A DNA stretch of 64,000 bases from an uncultured Selenomonas sp. (GCA_947167105.1 CAMVGU010000016.1:1-64000), one strand, 5' to 3'. Shown: positions 49,524 to 60,566, numbered from the stretch's first letter. The notes: a model not told the origin generated them from the letters alone. Numbers and translations are program-made.

Positions 49524-52202
49524 TCACCTCAATTTTTCCAAGTCAGCCAGACGGGCCTCCAGAGCACGCCGCTGCTCCTCCAGGCCGGAAAGCTTCTCAC
49601 GCTCGCCAGCCACAACCTCAGCCGGAGCCTTGGCCAGGAACTTCTCGTTCGCAAGCTTCTTGGAAGTACCCAGAATAACCTTTGCCAGCTTATCAAGCTC
49701 TTTAGTCAGGCGGGCGCTCTCCTTATCCACATCAATCAAGCCCTTCAGCGGCAGATAGACTTCGACACCTGCTGCCACACCTGCCATGGCATTCTCCGGC
49801 TTGGCCGCGCCAACGGCCAGCAGCGTCACTGGCTCAGCCGCCGCCAGTGTCTGTATGTAGCTTTCATTGGCCGCAACCACGGAGCGCAATTTCTCATCAG
49901 CAACGCCCAGAATAACTTCGCTCTTATGTCCAGGTGCCACACCTACCTCTGCCCGCAGGTTGCGTGCAGTCTTGATGACCTCCATAACCGCAGTCATTTC
50001 CGCTTCAGCCGTCTTATCAATGCGGCTCTCATCAAGATCCAGGCTCGGCCAGTCAGCCACCATGATGCTCTTTACCCTCTCATCATGGGGCACCTTCTGC
50101 CAGATTTCCTCGGTCAGGAACGGCATGAAGGGATGCAGCAGGCGCAATGTGCGCTCCAGCACATAGGACAGTACATAGATAGCCGTATGACGGGCGCGCT
50201 CATTTTCCTTATCGTAGAGGCGAGCCTTGGTCAGCTCGATATACCAGTCGCAGAACTCATTCCAGATAAATTCGTAAATCATACGGCCGGCTTCGCCCAG
50301 CTCGAATTTATCAAGGTTCTCCGTCACGCCCTTGGCAGTCTGGGTGTAGCGGGACAGTATCCAGCGGTCGGCCAGGGTCAAATCCTCATCTGTCGGTACA
50401 AAGGTCTTATCATAGCCCTCGCCCTGAATATTCATCAGCATATAGCGGGATGCGTTCCAAATCTTATTCGCAAAGTTACGGGAGCTCTCCACCCGTTCCC
50501 AATAGAAGCGCATATCATTGCCCGGCGTATTGCCGGTAATCAGCATGAAACGCAGGGTATCCGCACCGTATTTCTCGATGACCTCCAAAGGATCAATGCC
50601 GTTGCCCAGGGACTTGGACATCTTGCGGCCCTGGCTGTCGCGCACGAGGCCATGAATGAACACATGGCGGAAGGGGATATCCTTGCCAAACTCCAGGCCC
50701 ATCATGACCATACGCGCCACCCAGAAGAAAATAATATCGTAGCCCGTAACCAGCGTAGCCGTAGGATAGAAATGCTTCAGTTCCTCTGTCTCATCCGGCC
50801 AGCCCAAGGTCTCGAAAGGCCAGAGTCCGGAAGAAAACCAGGTATCCAGCACATCTTCGTCCTGGCAGATGTGCTGACTGTGGCAGTGGGGGCACTCAGT
50901 GAGGTCAGTGCGGGAGACGGAGGTCTCGCCGCAATCCTCACAGTACCATGCAGGTATGCGGTGGCCCCACCAGAGCTGGCGGGAAATGCACCAATCGCGG
51001 ATATTTTCCAGCCAGTTTTCGTAAATCTTCGTGAAGCGGGAGGGCACAAACTCAATCCGCCCGTCCCGTACTGCCTCGATGGCGGGCCTTGCCAGGCTCT
51101 CCATCTTCACAAACCACTGCTTGGAAACCAGGGGCTCAATGGTGGAATGACAGCGGGAGCAGTGGCCGACAGCGTGCTCATGTTCCTCAACTGAGACCAG
51201 CACCCCCGTTTCCTCCAGCTCCTTGACCAGTGCCTTGCGGCATTCATAGCGATCCATGCCCTCGTATTTGCCTGCGCCTTCCAGCATATGGCCATCATTG
51301 CCGATGACCTTGACCTGCTCCAAATTATGGCGCAGGCCCATCTCGAAGTCATTGGGGTCATGGGCCGGCGTAACCTTAACAGCACCCGTGCCGAACTCCT
51401 TGTCCACATACTCATCTGCAAAAAGCGGAATACGGCGGTTCACGATAGGCAGGATCAGCGTCTTGCCGATCAAATCCTTATAGCGCTCATCATCCGGGTG
51501 GACTGCGACACCGGTATCGCCAAACATTGTCTCAGGACGGGTCGTGGCTATCTCAACATATCTATCCTCGCCTTCAATCTGATAGCGCAGGTGCCACAGA
51601 TGCCCCTGCTCCGTCTCATGCTCCACCTCGATATCAGAAATGGCGGTATTGCAGGAGGGACACCAGTTCGTAATGCGCGTGCCCTGATAGATGAGCCCTT
51701 TTTCATACAGACTTACAAAGACCTCACGCACTGCACGAGAGCAGCCTTCGTCCATGGTGAAACGCTCACGCTCCCAGTCGCAGGAAGACCCCAGGGAGCG
51801 CAACTGGTACATGATGCGGCTGCCATACTGCTCCTTCCAGTCCCACACGCGTTCCAGGAATTTCTCACGCCCAAGCTCATAGCGGTTTGTGCCTTCTTCA
51901 CGGAGAGTTCCCTCAACCTTGGCCTGGGTAGCAATGCCTGCATGGTCACAGCCCGGTACCCAGGTTGTATTAAAGCCCTGCATGCGATGGTAGCGAATCA
52001 GAATGTCCTGCAGCGTCTCGTCCAGGGCATGACCCATATGCAGCTGTCCCGTGACATTCGGCGGCGGTATCACCATGCTGTAGGGCTGTTTGCTCCTATC
52101 TACTTCTGCATGAAAAAACTTATTTTCTTCCCAGAACTGATACCATTTCTTCTCAAAGGACTGCGGGTCATAGACCTTGGGGATATTCGTCTCCTCTGCC
52201 AT
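49524..52202 (-). CDS. valS: Valyl-tRNA synthetase
   Basis: [35 protein letters not shown]-terminal coiled coil. Confidence 0.98.
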   Translation of the reverse strand: MAEETNIPKVYDPQSFEKKWYQFWEENKFFHAEVDRSKQPYSMVIPPPNVTGQLHMGHALDETLQDILIRYHRMQGFNTTWVPGCDHAGIATQAKVEGTLREEGTNRYELGREKFLERVWDWKEQYGSRIMYQLRSLGSSCDWERERFTMDEGCSRAVREVFVSLYEKGLIYQGTRITNWCPSCNTAISDIEVEHETEQGHLWHLRYQIEGEDRYVEIATTRPETMFGDTGVAVHPDDERYKDLIGKTLILPIVNRRIPLFADEYVDKEFGTGAVKVTPAHDPNDFEMGLRHNLEQVKVIGNDGHMLEGAGKYEGMDRYECRKALVKELEETGVLVSVEEHEHAVGHCSRCHSTIEPLVSKQWFVKMESLARPAIEAVRDGRIEFVPSRFTKIYENWLENIRDWCISRQLWWGHRIPAWYCEDCGETSVSRTDLTECPHCHSQHICQDEDVLDTWFSSGLWPFETLGWPDETEELKHFYPTATLVTGYDIIFFWVARMVMMGLEFGKDIPFRHVFIHGLVRDSQGRKMSKSLGNGIDPLEVIEKYGADTLRFMLITGNTPGNDMRFYWERVESSRNFANKIWNASRYMLMNIQGEGYDKTFVPTDEDLTLADRWILSRYTQTAKGVTENLDKFELGEAGRMIYEFIWNEFCDWYIELTKARLYDKENERARHTAIYVLSYVLERTLRLLHPFMPFLTEEIWQKVPHDERVKSIMVADWPSLDLDESRIDKTAEAEMTAVMEVIKTARNLRAEVGVAPGHKSEVILGVADEKLRSVVAANESYIQTLAAAEPVTLLAVGAAKPENAMAGVAAGVEVYLPLKGLIDVDKESARLTKELDKLAKVILGTSKKLANEKFLAKAPAEVVAGEREKLSGLEEQRRALEARLADLEKLR

Positions 52203-52235
52203 CTTACGGCTCCTTCCTGCACTTGCTCAAAAATA

Positions 52236-52264
52236 AACGCCCTCGCCCAAAGGACGAAGGCGTT
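52236..52264 (-). terminator. Terminator-like hairpin in the valS leader
   Basis: Minus AACGCCTTCGTCC-TTT-GGGCGAGGGCGTTTATTTTT. Confidence 0.65.
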
Positions 52265-52269
52265 ATATA

Positions 52270-52425
52270 GGAACTGTAGACTTATAACCTAGACATCTTG
52301 CTGGTCTAAATCCGCGTGGATCTGCGTCTTCGTCAGTCGGCATAGCCCGCTATGCCTCCTTCCTCATCCTTGACCACACGAATTTATCCTCAGCAATCTT
52401 GTCTAGTTTATTTCGCTACAGTTCC
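52270..52425. repeat. MITE-like or structured element with terminal inverted repeats
   Basis: TIRs GGAACTGTAG/CTACAGTTCC; nested CTAGACA/TGTCTAG and TAAATCCGCGTGG/CCACACGAATTTA; central GGCATAGC/GCTATGCC. Confidence 0.75.
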
Positions 52426-52457
52426 ATAGTCTGATCGTCTCTTAGATATTCCCAAGA

Positions 52458-52486
52458 ATTTTACCATATAACAGTACAAAATGCAA
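52458..52486 (-). promoter_or_regulatory. Promoter of the valS leader
   Basis: Minus: TTGCAT-17 nt-TAAAAT. Confidence 0.55.
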
Positions 52487-52527
52487 TTCACGGACAGTTC
52501 AGGTCAATACCTGCAATTTCCAACAGA

Positions 52528-52558
52528 AAAAGCCCTCATCTTATGGATAAGGGCCATC
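52528..52558 (-). terminator. Terminator of the DapF-like small gene
   Basis: Minus CCCTTATC-cataa-GATGAGGG then CTTTTT. Confidence 0.55.
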
Positions 52559-52591
52559 TGCTCTCCCCGTAGCTCAGGACAAGCACTTCCA

Positions 52592-52918
52592 TTAGCTGGC
52601 CAGGAACTGCTCCTCGGCGGCATCTGCGGCACGCAGGCACCGAACGAAGGAATCTGTCAGGCGCATTTCACAGCTCGGAACCGCATGCAACAAAACCTGA
52701 TAGTCAGTTGACGACAGCCTGCCGGCAGTGCCATCGGCGGCATAGGCCACGAAACCATCACCTATCCTGATAAGCACACGGTCTGCACCTACACCCTCGC
52801 AACGATGGGCAAGCAAGCGAATAGCAGCGGGGCCCGGCATGAAATCCGACCTGCCGTCCATCACCAAATATTCCTTATCATCGACCACAAAATCCTGCAT
52901 AAGCAGCATGCCTGTCAC
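52592..52918 (-). CDS. Small protein resembling a DapF N-terminal fragment
   Basis: FVVDDKEYLVMDGR...LLAHRCEGVGADRVLIRIGDGFVAYAADG compared with DapF GNDFVxID...LCDRHxGxGADG...NADG. Confidence 0.45.
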   Translation of the reverse strand: MTGMLLMQDFVVDDKEYLVMDGRSDFMPGPAAIRLLAHRCEGVGADRVLIRIGDGFVAYAADGTAGRLSSTDYQVLLHAVPSCEMRLTDSFVRCLRAADAAEEQFLAS

Positions 52919-53015
52919 CAGCCTTTCTTCATCAAATTCTATGGCCTTAGTATAGCAGGCATTTTACTGCAAGAAAACCACATAATATGCCTTAAATATT
53001 GCAAAAAATGCATTT

Positions 53016-53672
53016 TCAGTCACTCTGCCAGAATTCCCGCGTCAGCACATCAATAGCCGAGATGTGGCCGTCCCTTAGGAATGAGCCAGTATCCAGCATA
53101 ATAAGATTCTTTTTAAGGATGGGCGTGGTCTGTCCCTCCGCCACGGCCTGCACAGGCGTATGTCCGCCGACAATAATTGCCTCGCCTGTATAGTGATTGT
53201 AATATTCCTCACGTACCCACAGCAGGTCATCCTCAGTCTGCTGCTCCAAGGGCTTGGCCGGATTAACACCGGCATGAGCGAAGAAATAACGCTGTCCCCC
53301 CTGCTCTATCTCATAGTGGCAAGGCAGTTTGTGCACAAAATCCAGGTATTTTTGCCAGCCAAATAAGCTCTTTTTCATTGCCTGCAAGGTGGACAAGCCG
53401 CTGTTCAGCAGCCAGCCCCAGCCGCTTTCGCCTGAATCTGCATAGTCAAGCAGCATCTGCTCATGGTTGCCCCGCAGTATCACAACATTCTTTTGTCCTG
53501 CGTGCTCCAGCATCCAGTCCAGCACCTTGACGGAGTCCGGGCCACGGTCTATATAATCACCCAAAAATATCAGGAAATCCCTTTCCGGTTCATAATCCAT
53601 CTTGTGATATACCGACTGAAAACGATCATACATGCCATGGATATCCCCCACTGCTATAATACGTCGATACAT
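53016..53672 (-). CDS. Metallophosphoesterase (PrpA/ApaH-like ser/thr phosphatase)
   Basis: IIAVGDIHGMYDRFQ; LGDYIDRGPDSVKVLDWM; LRGNHEQMLL. Confidence 0.94.
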   Translation of the reverse strand: MYRRIIAVGDIHGMYDRFQSVYHKMDYEPERDFLIFLGDYIDRGPDSVKVLDWMLEHAGQKNVVILRGNHEQMLLDYADSGESGWGWLLNSGLSTLQAMKKSLFGWQKYLDFVHKLPCHYEIEQGGQRYFFAHAGVNPAKPLEQQTEDDLLWVREEYYNHYTGEAIIVGGHTPVQAVAEGQTTPILKKNLIMLDTGSFLRDGHISAIDVLTREFWQSD

Positions 53673-53695
53673 AGGGCCAACTCCTTTCCATCATA

Positions 53696-54559
53696 CTAAT
53701 CATTACGGCGCCAGGCCAGAGTGATAAAGAAAAACAGAGATGATACCACCACAATGGTCGCACCGGCAGCCATATTGCAATAATAGGCTAGTATCAGGCC
53801 GATTACACCGGAGCAGAATGCTATCAATACGGACAGGCAATGATACTGCTTGACATTTGCTGCCACATTGCAGGCAGCAGCGGCCGGCAGCACCAACAGC
53901 GCATTGATGATAAGGAGGCCGACCCACTGGATGCTGATGGCCACCACCACAGCCAGCGTGGCGGCAAACAGGCTCTCCGTCAGGAACACCTTCAGGCCGC
54001 GGCTGCGCGCAAAAGATTGGTTCAGCGACAGCACCAGCAGTTGATTGAACAACCAGGCCCAAATCACTATTACAAGCACAAAGACCGCCAGCAAAGCCTG
54101 TAAATCCTCGACTGTGATGCTGAGAATATCACCTATGAGAAACGCAGAAAATTTATTGAAGCTGCCGCCGTAGCTCATCAGCATCAAGCCAACGGCTATA
54201 GCCGTAGACGAGAACACGCCGATAATCGTATCGGTGGAGGCCGTACTGCGATGCTTGATATAGGTGATGAAAAATGCGAACAGCACCGAGAAGGCAATCA
54301 GGGACATAAGCGGCGACACAGCCCCCAACAGCGCCCCCAGTGCTATGCCTGTGAAGGCGCCATGTCCCAGTGAGTCCGAAAAAAATGCCATGCGATTGGA
54401 CACAACCATGGTGCTGAGCAGCCCGAAAAGCGGTGTCACCAGCAGTACCGCCAGCAGCGCATGCTGCATAAAGGTATGATGCAGCCACCCAAAAGGCAAG
54501 TTGCCCAAAAATCCGGAAATGTATTCTATCACTGCCTCACCTCCCCCGCATAGCGTCAT
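53696..54559 (-). CDS. Metal ABC transporter permease (ZnuB/MntB family)
   Basis: FSDSLGHGAFTGIALGALLG; polytopic; VGLLIINALLVLPAAAACNVA. Confidence 0.92.
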   Translation of the reverse strand: MTLCGGGEAVIEYISGFLGNLPFGWLHHTFMQHALLAVLLVTPLFGLLSTMVVSNRMAFFSDSLGHGAFTGIALGALLGAVSPLMSLIAFSVLFAFFITYIKHRSTASTDTIIGVFSSTAIAVGLMLMSYGGSFNKFSAFLIGDILSITVEDLQALLAVFVLVIVIWAWLFNQLLVLSLNQSFARSRGLKVFLTESLFAATLAVVVAISIQWVGLLIINALLVLPAAAACNVAANVKQYHCLSVLIAFCSGVIGLILAYYCNMAAGATIVVVSSLFFFITLAWRRND

Positions 54560-55394
54560 CGGGGTGACGCCTGCGTCCCGCCTCCTCAGGCGCTGCGGCC
54601 GCTACCGGCGCCACGCGCTCTGCCTCCTCGCCTGCCAGCAGGCCGAAGATTTCCTTGGTACGTTGGTCGCGAAAAACTTCCTGGGGCGTGCCGCTGCAAA
54701 TGACACCCTTATCCAGCAGCACGACCTGATCCGCATGACGTGCCACCATGTTCAGGTCATGGGATATTAAGATAATGGCCATATCCTCCTGAGCACGCAG
54801 TTCCGCCACAATCTCATAGAACAGTTCCAGACCGTTCTGGTCAACGCCTGAAACCGGCTCATCCAAGAGCAGCAAATCCGGCAACGGGTCCAGGGCCAGC
54901 GCCAGCAACACCCGTTGCAGTTCCCCCCCGGACAGGGCACCGAGCCGCCGGTCAATCAAGTGCTCCGCCCGCACCCTGGAGAGACTTTTTTCAATCCGGG
55001 GGCGCAGGGATTTAGAGGGCCAGAACCAAACGGGTTTCCTGGTCAGGCAGGCCATAAATAGGTCCTGCACCGAAGTCGGCGCACTTACATCGAAGCTCAG
55101 ATACTGAGGCACATAGCCGATAATCGGATGGCCTGTATGCTTGCCCTTGGCATCCACATACTGGAGCTGGCCAGTATGCTTCACTTCCCCAAGAATGGCC
55201 TTCAGCAGCGTAGATTTGCCCGCACCGTTCGGCCCTATAAGGGCGGTCAGTTGGCCACAGTGGACATGCAGGTTTACATCAGAAAATATAACCAGGCTTC
55301 CGGCTTTTACGCCGAAATGCTCTATCTTGGTGCAACAGAGCTTCGCGCAGTCCCCACACGAAGCTGCCTGATGATGCAGTATATTCTTCATCAA
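54537..55394 (-). CDS. Metal ABC transporter ATP-binding protein (ZnuC-like)
   Basis: GPNGAGKSTLLKAILGEVKHTG; LSGGELQRVLLALAL; DEPVSGVDQ. Confidence 0.93.
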   Translation of the reverse strand: MMKNILHHQAASCGDCAKLCCTKIEHFGVKAGSLVIFSDVNLHVHCGQLTALIGPNGAGKSTLLKAILGEVKHTGQLQYVDAKGKHTGHPIIGYVPQYLSFDVSAPTSVQDLFMACLTRKPVWFWPSKSLRPRIEKSLSRVRAEHLIDRRLGALSGGELQRVLLALALDPLPDLLLLDEPVSGVDQNGLELFYEIVAELRAQEDMAIILISHDLNMVARHADQVVLLDKGVICSGTPQEVFRDQRTKEIFGLLAGEEAERVAPVAAAAPEEAGRRRHPDDAMRGR

Positions 55395-55409
55395 AGCAAG
55401 GAAGTCCCC

Positions 55410-56156
55410 CTAACATGTCAAGCGACTAAAAGCCCTGCGGCAGAGCCAGAAACATAGCGCTGCATAGATAAGCAGCACCGCCACCGAAACGGCGGATGCC
55501 GTCCCTCCCGCCCCCAGCTCACGCAGAAGGTAACTGGTGTGGGTCAGCGGCAGGAGCTCAATAATGATACGCAATGCCTCCGGCAGTGCCGTAGTCTTAA
55601 AGAAAGTACCACACAGGAAGGACATGGGCAGCAGGATGTAGGTATTGACCTGGCTCATTTCTTCATAGGTACTGACCTTCATGGCAGCAATAAAGCCGAT
55701 TTCCGCAAAGATGATGCAGTTCAGCACCAGCACCAGCAGAAATAAAGGTGTCAGCATAAGCTGCGTGCCGAAGGCCCAGGCCAGTGCCAGGATGATAGAC
55801 GAGGAAATAAGCCCCCGAAGCACTGCGGCCAGCACCTTGCCAATCACGAAGGCATGGGGCCAAATCGGCGCAATCAGGTATTCTTCCAGGCTCTTGTGGT
55901 AGACACGCTCCGCATGTACCGGCGTAATGCTGTTGAAGCTGATATTCATGGAATTCAGCGCCAGGATACCCGGTACCAAAAAATCCAGATAAGTACCGCT
56001 CTCCACCTGGATGCTGCGCCCCAGCCCCCAGCCGAAGGCCACAAGGTACAGGAGCGGCGCAACCATGCGCGAGAAAATGAATTTTGCCAGCCGCCTGCGC
56101 AGCACGAGCCAGTCACGCCAGAAGACTGTCCAGATATCGAGAATAGCCATACGCAT
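55410..56156 (-). CDS. ABC-2 type transporter permease
   Basis: Six hydrophobic segments; LVPGILALNSMNISFNSITPVHAERVYHKSLEEYLIAPI. Confidence 0.9.
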   Translation of the reverse strand: MRMAILDIWTVFWRDWLVLRRRLAKFIFSRMVAPLLYLVAFGWGLGRSIQVESGTYLDFLVPGILALNSMNISFNSITPVHAERVYHKSLEEYLIAPIWPHAFVIGKVLAAVLRGLISSSIILALAWAFGTQLMLTPLFLLVLVLNCIIFAEIGFIAAMKVSTYEEMSQVNTYILLPMSFLCGTFFKTTALPEALRIIIELLPLTHTSYLLRELGAGGTASAVSVAVLLIYAALCFWLCRRAFSRLTC

Positions 56157-56911
56157 CAGACAGCCCCCCTCGTCTCTGTCAGCTTCAGGAAAACATCCTC
56201 CAGATGTGCGGCCTCAAACTGCTTGCGCAGGTTCTCGGGACTGTCCACGGCCACCAGTTCTCCCTTGTTCAGGATAGCAACACGGTCGCATAAGGCCTCT
56301 GCTTCCTCAATATAATGGGTGGTGAGAAACACAGTCACACCATCGGCTGCCATTGACTGCACCATTGCCCAGATACGCCGCCTGACCTGGGGGTCCAAAG
56401 CCACAGTCGGCTCGTCCAGAAACAGGATGCGCGGCCTGTGGAGCAATGCCCTCGCAATCAGGAGGCGCCGCTTCATGCCCCCGGACAGACGCCGCACGCC
56501 ATCATTCACTGACTCGCTGAGCTCAACATAGTCCAGCAGCTCACTAATGCGCTGCTCCCGCTCCGCGCGGGCCAGATGGTGCAGGCGGGCATGCAGTTCC
56601 AGATTTTCCCCCACAGTCAGATCCTGGTCAAAATTCACATGCTGCGGCACGACCCCGATTAAGTTTTTGAGTTCACGGGCATGGGCATAAAGTTCCTTGC
56701 CGCCGTAATAAATCGCCCCGGCTGTCGGCAGGAGCTGCATGGTCAGCAGGCGTATGGTCGTAGTCTTGCCTGCGCCATTCGGCCCAAGCAGGCCGAAAAC
56801 CTCGCCGCTCCTGATGGAGAGCGTCAGTCCCTTCAATGCTTCCTTCCAGCCGTTCCTGCCGGATGCGTCCTTATGGGGATATTTCTTTTGCAGATTCTTG
56901 ATTTCTATCAT
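56156..56911 (-). CDS. ABC-2 system ATP-binding protein
   Basis: GPNGAGKTTTIRLLTMQLLPTAG; LSGGMKRRLLIARALLHRPRILFLDEPTVALD. Confidence 0.95.
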   Translation of the reverse strand: MIEIKNLQKKYPHKDASGRNGWKEALKGLTLSIRSGEVFGLLGPNGAGKTTTIRLLTMQLLPTAGAIYYGGKELYAHARELKNLIGVVPQHVNFDQDLTVGENLELHARLHHLARAEREQRISELLDYVELSESVNDGVRRLSGGMKRRLLIARALLHRPRILFLDEPTVALDPQVRRRIWAMVQSMAADGVTVFLTTHYIEEAEALCDRVAILNKGELVAVDSPENLRKQFEAAHLEDVFLKLTETRGAV

Positions 56912-56937
56912 GAATTGACCTAGTACACTCTTGTCAT

Positions 56938-56972
56938 AAAGAGGCTGCCCCGGACCGGAGCAGCCTCTCTAT
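56938..56972 (-). terminator. Terminator after pnp
   Basis: Minus AGAGGCTGC-tccggtccggg-GCAGCCTCTTT. Confidence 0.7.
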
Positions 56973-56991
56973 TCCCACAAAGGAGGCCCGC

Positions 56992-59061
56992 TTACAGCAG
57001 CACCTTATGGCTGACATTCACGCGGCCCTTTTCATCGATCTCCACGACCTTGACCTGCAGCTGGTCGCCCACCTGCACCACATCCTCCACCTTCTCCACA
57101 CGGCGCTTGGCCAGCTGGGAGATATGGCAAAGCCCCTCACGGCCAGGCAGAAGCTCCACGAAGGCACCGAATTTCAGCAAGCGAGTAACCCTGCCGGTGT
57201 AAACCTCGCCCACCGCAATCTCATGCACGATTTCTTCAATCATCTCTTTCGCGCGGCGCATGCCCTCTGCATCATTCGAGGTGATGAAGATATTGCCGTC
57301 CTCATGGATATCCATCTGGACACCTGTCTCCTCGGTGATACCGCGCACCACCTTGCCGCCAGTGCCGATGACATCGCGGATTTTGTCGATGTCGATTTTG
57401 ACCGTCTCCACGCGGGGAGCATAGGGTGAAAGCTCCTTGGCAGGCTCGGGGATGCACTCCAGCATCTTGCCGAGGATAAACCCACGGCCCCGCTTTGCCT
57501 GTTCAAGGGCTGACCACAGTATATCACGGGTAATGCCCGCCACCTTGATATCCATCTGGATAGCGGTGACGCCCTGCTCGGTACCCGCCACCTTGAAGTC
57601 CATATCACCCAGGGCGTCCTCCATGCCCTGGATATCGGTCAGGATGGTATAGGCATCTCCATCCTTCACAAGTCCCATGGCTACGCCGGACACCGGGCGC
57701 TTGATAGGCACGCCGGCATTCATCAGGGACAAGGTGCTGCCGCAGACGGAGCCCATGGAACTGGAGCCGTTGGACTCCAGCACCTCGGACACAAGGCGGA
57801 TGGTATAGGGGAATTCCTCGATAGAGGGAATAACCGGCACCAGCGCACGCTCAGCCAGTGCTCCGTGGCCGATTTCGCGGCGGCCGGGGGAGCGCATGGG
57901 ACGCGCCTCGCCCACAGAGTAGCCGGGGAAATTGTAGTGATGTATGTAATGCTTTGTCGTCTCGGGGCCAAGGCCGTCAATAATCTGCTCATCCCCCAGG
58001 GCGCCCAGCGTCGTAACATTCAGGATCTGGGTCTGCCCCCTGGTAAAGAGTCCGGAACCGTGGGTGCGCGGCAAAACGCCCACTTCGCAGGAAACGGGGC
58101 GCACCTCATCCAGCGCCCGGCCATCCGGGCGGATTTTTTCATGGGTAATCATCCTGCGGACAATTTCCTTTTCCAGCTTGTAAAGCATGTAGGAAATCTC
58201 CTTATCGGACTCCGGCCAGTCAGCGAGAAAATGCTCCAGGGTATCCGCCTTGATGTCCGCGATATGCGCATCACGATCCAGCTTATCGGGGTTGCGGGTT
58301 GCTTCATCCAAACGTGCGGCCGCATACTCGCGAATACCCTGCTGCAATTCTTCCGGCACTGAGAAAAGCTTCACCTCACGCTTCTCCTTGCCGCAGGCTT
58401 GCTGGATTTGAGCCTGGAACTCGACCAGTCGCTTGATTTCCTCATGGCCGAACAGAATGGCGTCAAGTATGACCTCCTCCGGCAGCTCATTGGCACCGGC
58501 CTCCACCATCATCACGGCATCACGGGAACCGGCCACTGTCAGGTTAAGCGTGGACTCCTCACGCTGGGCCTCAGTCGGATTGATAACAAACTCGCCGTTC
58601 ACGCGGCCAACGCGCACACCGGCAATGGGCCCCAGGAAGGGGATATCGGAAACGGTCAGCGCACAAGAGGCACCGAGCATGGCAATGATTTCCGGGGCAT
58701 TGTCCTGATCCACGGACAGTACAGTCGCAACAATCTGCACATCATTGCGGAATCCCTCCGGAAACAGGGGGCGAATTGGTCGGTCAATGAGGCGCGCACA
58801 GAGAACGGCATCACTGGAAGGACGGCCCTCGCGCTTGATGAAGCCCCCCGGTATCTTGCCGGCAGCATACATCTTCTCCTCATAATCGACAGTGAGGGGG
58901 AAGAAATCCACGCCCTCCCTCGGCTCTGCCGAAGCCGTAGCCGTCACCAGCACCACTGTATCGCCATAGCGCACCAGCACCGCACCGTTAGCCTGTTTCG
59001 CCATCTTGCCCTGCTCGACGATGAGCCGGCGTCCGCCCAACTCCATGCTGAAACTATTCAT
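56992..59061 (-). CDS. pnp: Polyribonucleotide nucleotidyltransferase
   Basis: [51 protein letters not shown] and S1 domains. Confidence 0.98.
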   Translation of the reverse strand: MNSFSMELGGRRLIVEQGKMAKQANGAVLVRYGDTVVLVTATASAEPREGVDFFPLTVDYEEKMYAAGKIPGGFIKREGRPSSDAVLCARLIDRPIRPLFPEGFRNDVQIVATVLSVDQDNAPEIIAMLGASCALTVSDIPFLGPIAGVRVGRVNGEFVINPTEAQREESTLNLTVAGSRDAVMMVEAGANELPEEVILDAILFGHEEIKRLVEFQAQIQQACGKEKREVKLFSVPEELQQGIREYAAARLDEATRNPDKLDRDAHIADIKADTLEHFLADWPESDKEISYMLYKLEKEIVRRMITHEKIRPDGRALDEVRPVSCEVGVLPRTHGSGLFTRGQTQILNVTTLGALGDEQIIDGLGPETTKHYIHHYNFPGYSVGEARPMRSPGRREIGHGALAERALVPVIPSIEEFPYTIRLVSEVLESNGSSSMGSVCGSTLSLMNAGVPIKRPVSGVAMGLVKDGDAYTILTDIQGMEDALGDMDFKVAGTEQGVTAIQMDIKVAGITRDILWSALEQAKRGRGFILGKMLECIPEPAKELSPYAPRVETVKIDIDKIRDVIGTGGKVVRGITEETGVQMDIHEDGNIFITSNDAEGMRRAKEMIEEIVHEIAVGEVYTGRVTRLLKFGAFVELLPGREGLCHISQLAKRRVEKVEDVVQVGDQLQVKVVEIDEKGRVNVSHKVLL

Positions 59062-59154
59062 CAGTTTCCCTCCTGCTTAATATTCCCGATACATACATGT
59101 TTGTATACTTCTGCTTTAATTGCGTAAATCCTGCCGAAATAGTTTAGTAACCAT

Positions 59155-59187
59155 GAAAAAAAGCGGGAACGAATCCCGCTTTCTCTC
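59155..59187 (-). terminator. Terminator after rpsO
   Basis: Minus AGCGGGA-ttcg-TTCCCGCTTTTTTTC. Confidence 0.75.
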
Positions 59188-59205
59188 CGTATGCTGAATG
59201 GACAA

Positions 59206-59472
59206 TTACTTGCGCAGGTTCAGGCGGGAGATAATGGAGCGATAGCGCTCAATATCCGTCTTGTAGAGGTAGCTGAGGAGACGGCGGCGATGACCGACCA
59301 TCTTCAGCAGGCCGCGACGGGAATGATGATCCTTCTTGTGCTCCTTCAGATGCTCGGTGAGGTACTGGATACGAGCCGTCAGCACCGCAATCTGCACCTC
59401 CGGCGAACCGGTATCGCCTTCGTGCACCGCATACTTCTGCATGATTTCTGTCTTTGCTTCCTGAGTCAACAT
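59206..59472 (-). CDS. rpsO: 30S ribosomal protein S15
   Basis: [47 protein letters not shown]. Confidence 0.98.
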   Translation of the reverse strand: MLTQEAKTEIMQKYAVHEGDTGSPEVQIAVLTARIQYLTEHLKEHKKDHHSRRGLLKMVGHRRRLLSYLYKTDIERYRSIISRLNLRK

Positions 59473-59600
59473 GTTTCTGTTCCTCCTGATTTATGAAAAT
59501 AAATTGCCAATGGCTAAGAAGACGTCGGAGTGTCGCCATCCGAGCCAAGGCTCCTAAGACCTCTACCAGTATATCACAGGATTTCAAGCCCTGTAAACAT

Positions 59601-60554
59601 TTATCTGCTAACTGAACGATATTTCTGCCAGACTTTTTTTGCCGCTTCCCTGTCCCGGTGCATCTGCTTCACCAGCAGCTCCGCTGATGCGAATTTCCTT
59701 TCACCGCGCAACTGCTCAAAGAAGCTCACCGCCAGGACCTGATCGTATATATTCTTGCTGAACTCCTGGATATTCACTTCCATGCGGGTCTCTCTTTCGC
59801 CTGCAAATGTCGGATTGCGGCCGATATTCGCCAGGGCTGCATAGGTTCTTCCGCCATAGGCTGCCTCCGCTGCATAGACTCCTGCAGGCAGCATGGCCCG
59901 CTGCGGGCCGATGGCGATGTTGGCAGTGGGGAAGCCCAGCAAGCGTCCGCGTTTGTCACCGTGTCGCACCCTGTCCAGCACAGTGAAGGGATAACCGAGA
60001 AAGGCATTGGCAGAGGCCAGGTCGCCGGCCAGCAGGCACTCGCGGATACGGGTGCTGCTGACCGCCCTGCCCTCCATTTCCACCGTCGGACAGATTTCCG
60101 CTGCAAATCCATAGGTACTGCCTGCACGTTGCAGCAGACGCCGTGTGCCACGGCCCCGCTCGCCAAAAGTGTAATTCGCACCTGTTACCACGTAGCGCGG
60201 CGCGAAATGCGCCTGCAGCAGCAGCAGGAAGTCCTCGGGGCTGACCTGGGAAAACTCCCGCGTGAAGGGCACCGACATAAGAACGTCCACTCCCAGAGTC
60301 TCCAGACGTGACTGCCGCAGCAGGTTGTTGCCAATCTGGGGCGGCAGGCTCTCCGGGGCCAGCACGGACAGGGGATGATTGCTGAAAGTATAGACCAGCG
60401 ACTTGCCGCCGACTTCCCTGGCCAGCTCCACGGCCCGCCTGACAATGCACTGATGCCCCAGATGCACGCCGTCGAACATACCCAGGGCTACAACAAGTTT
60501 AGGATATTTTTTTCGCAGATCCGTCAGCTTAGTATAGACTTCCATCGAAAACAA
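59601..60554 (-). CDS. ribF: Bifunctional riboflavin kinase/FAD synthetase
   Basis: ALGMFDGVHLGHQCIV; VSSTRIRECLLAGDLASANAFLGYPF. Confidence 0.95.
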   Translation of the reverse strand: MFSMEVYTKLTDLRKKYPKLVVALGMFDGVHLGHQCIVRRAVELAREVGGKSLVYTFSNHPLSVLAPESLPPQIGNNLLRQSRLETLGVDVLMSVPFTREFSQVSPEDFLLLLQAHFAPRYVVTGANYTFGERGRGTRRLLQRAGSTYGFAAEICPTVEMEGRAVSSTRIRECLLAGDLASANAFLGYPFTVLDRVRHGDKRGRLLGFPTANIAIGPQRAMLPAGVYAAEAAYGGRTYAALANIGRNPTFAGERETRMEVNIQEFSKNIYDQVLAVSFFEQLRGERKFASAELLVKQMHRDREAAKKVWQKYRSVSR

Positions 60555-60566
60555 AATCTCCTGATT

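Noticed and set aside
52203-52486. Classical T-box riboswitch upstream of valS
   Set aside because: Layout fits, but no T-box consensus sequence was found on the minus strand; kept only as a possible ancestral state
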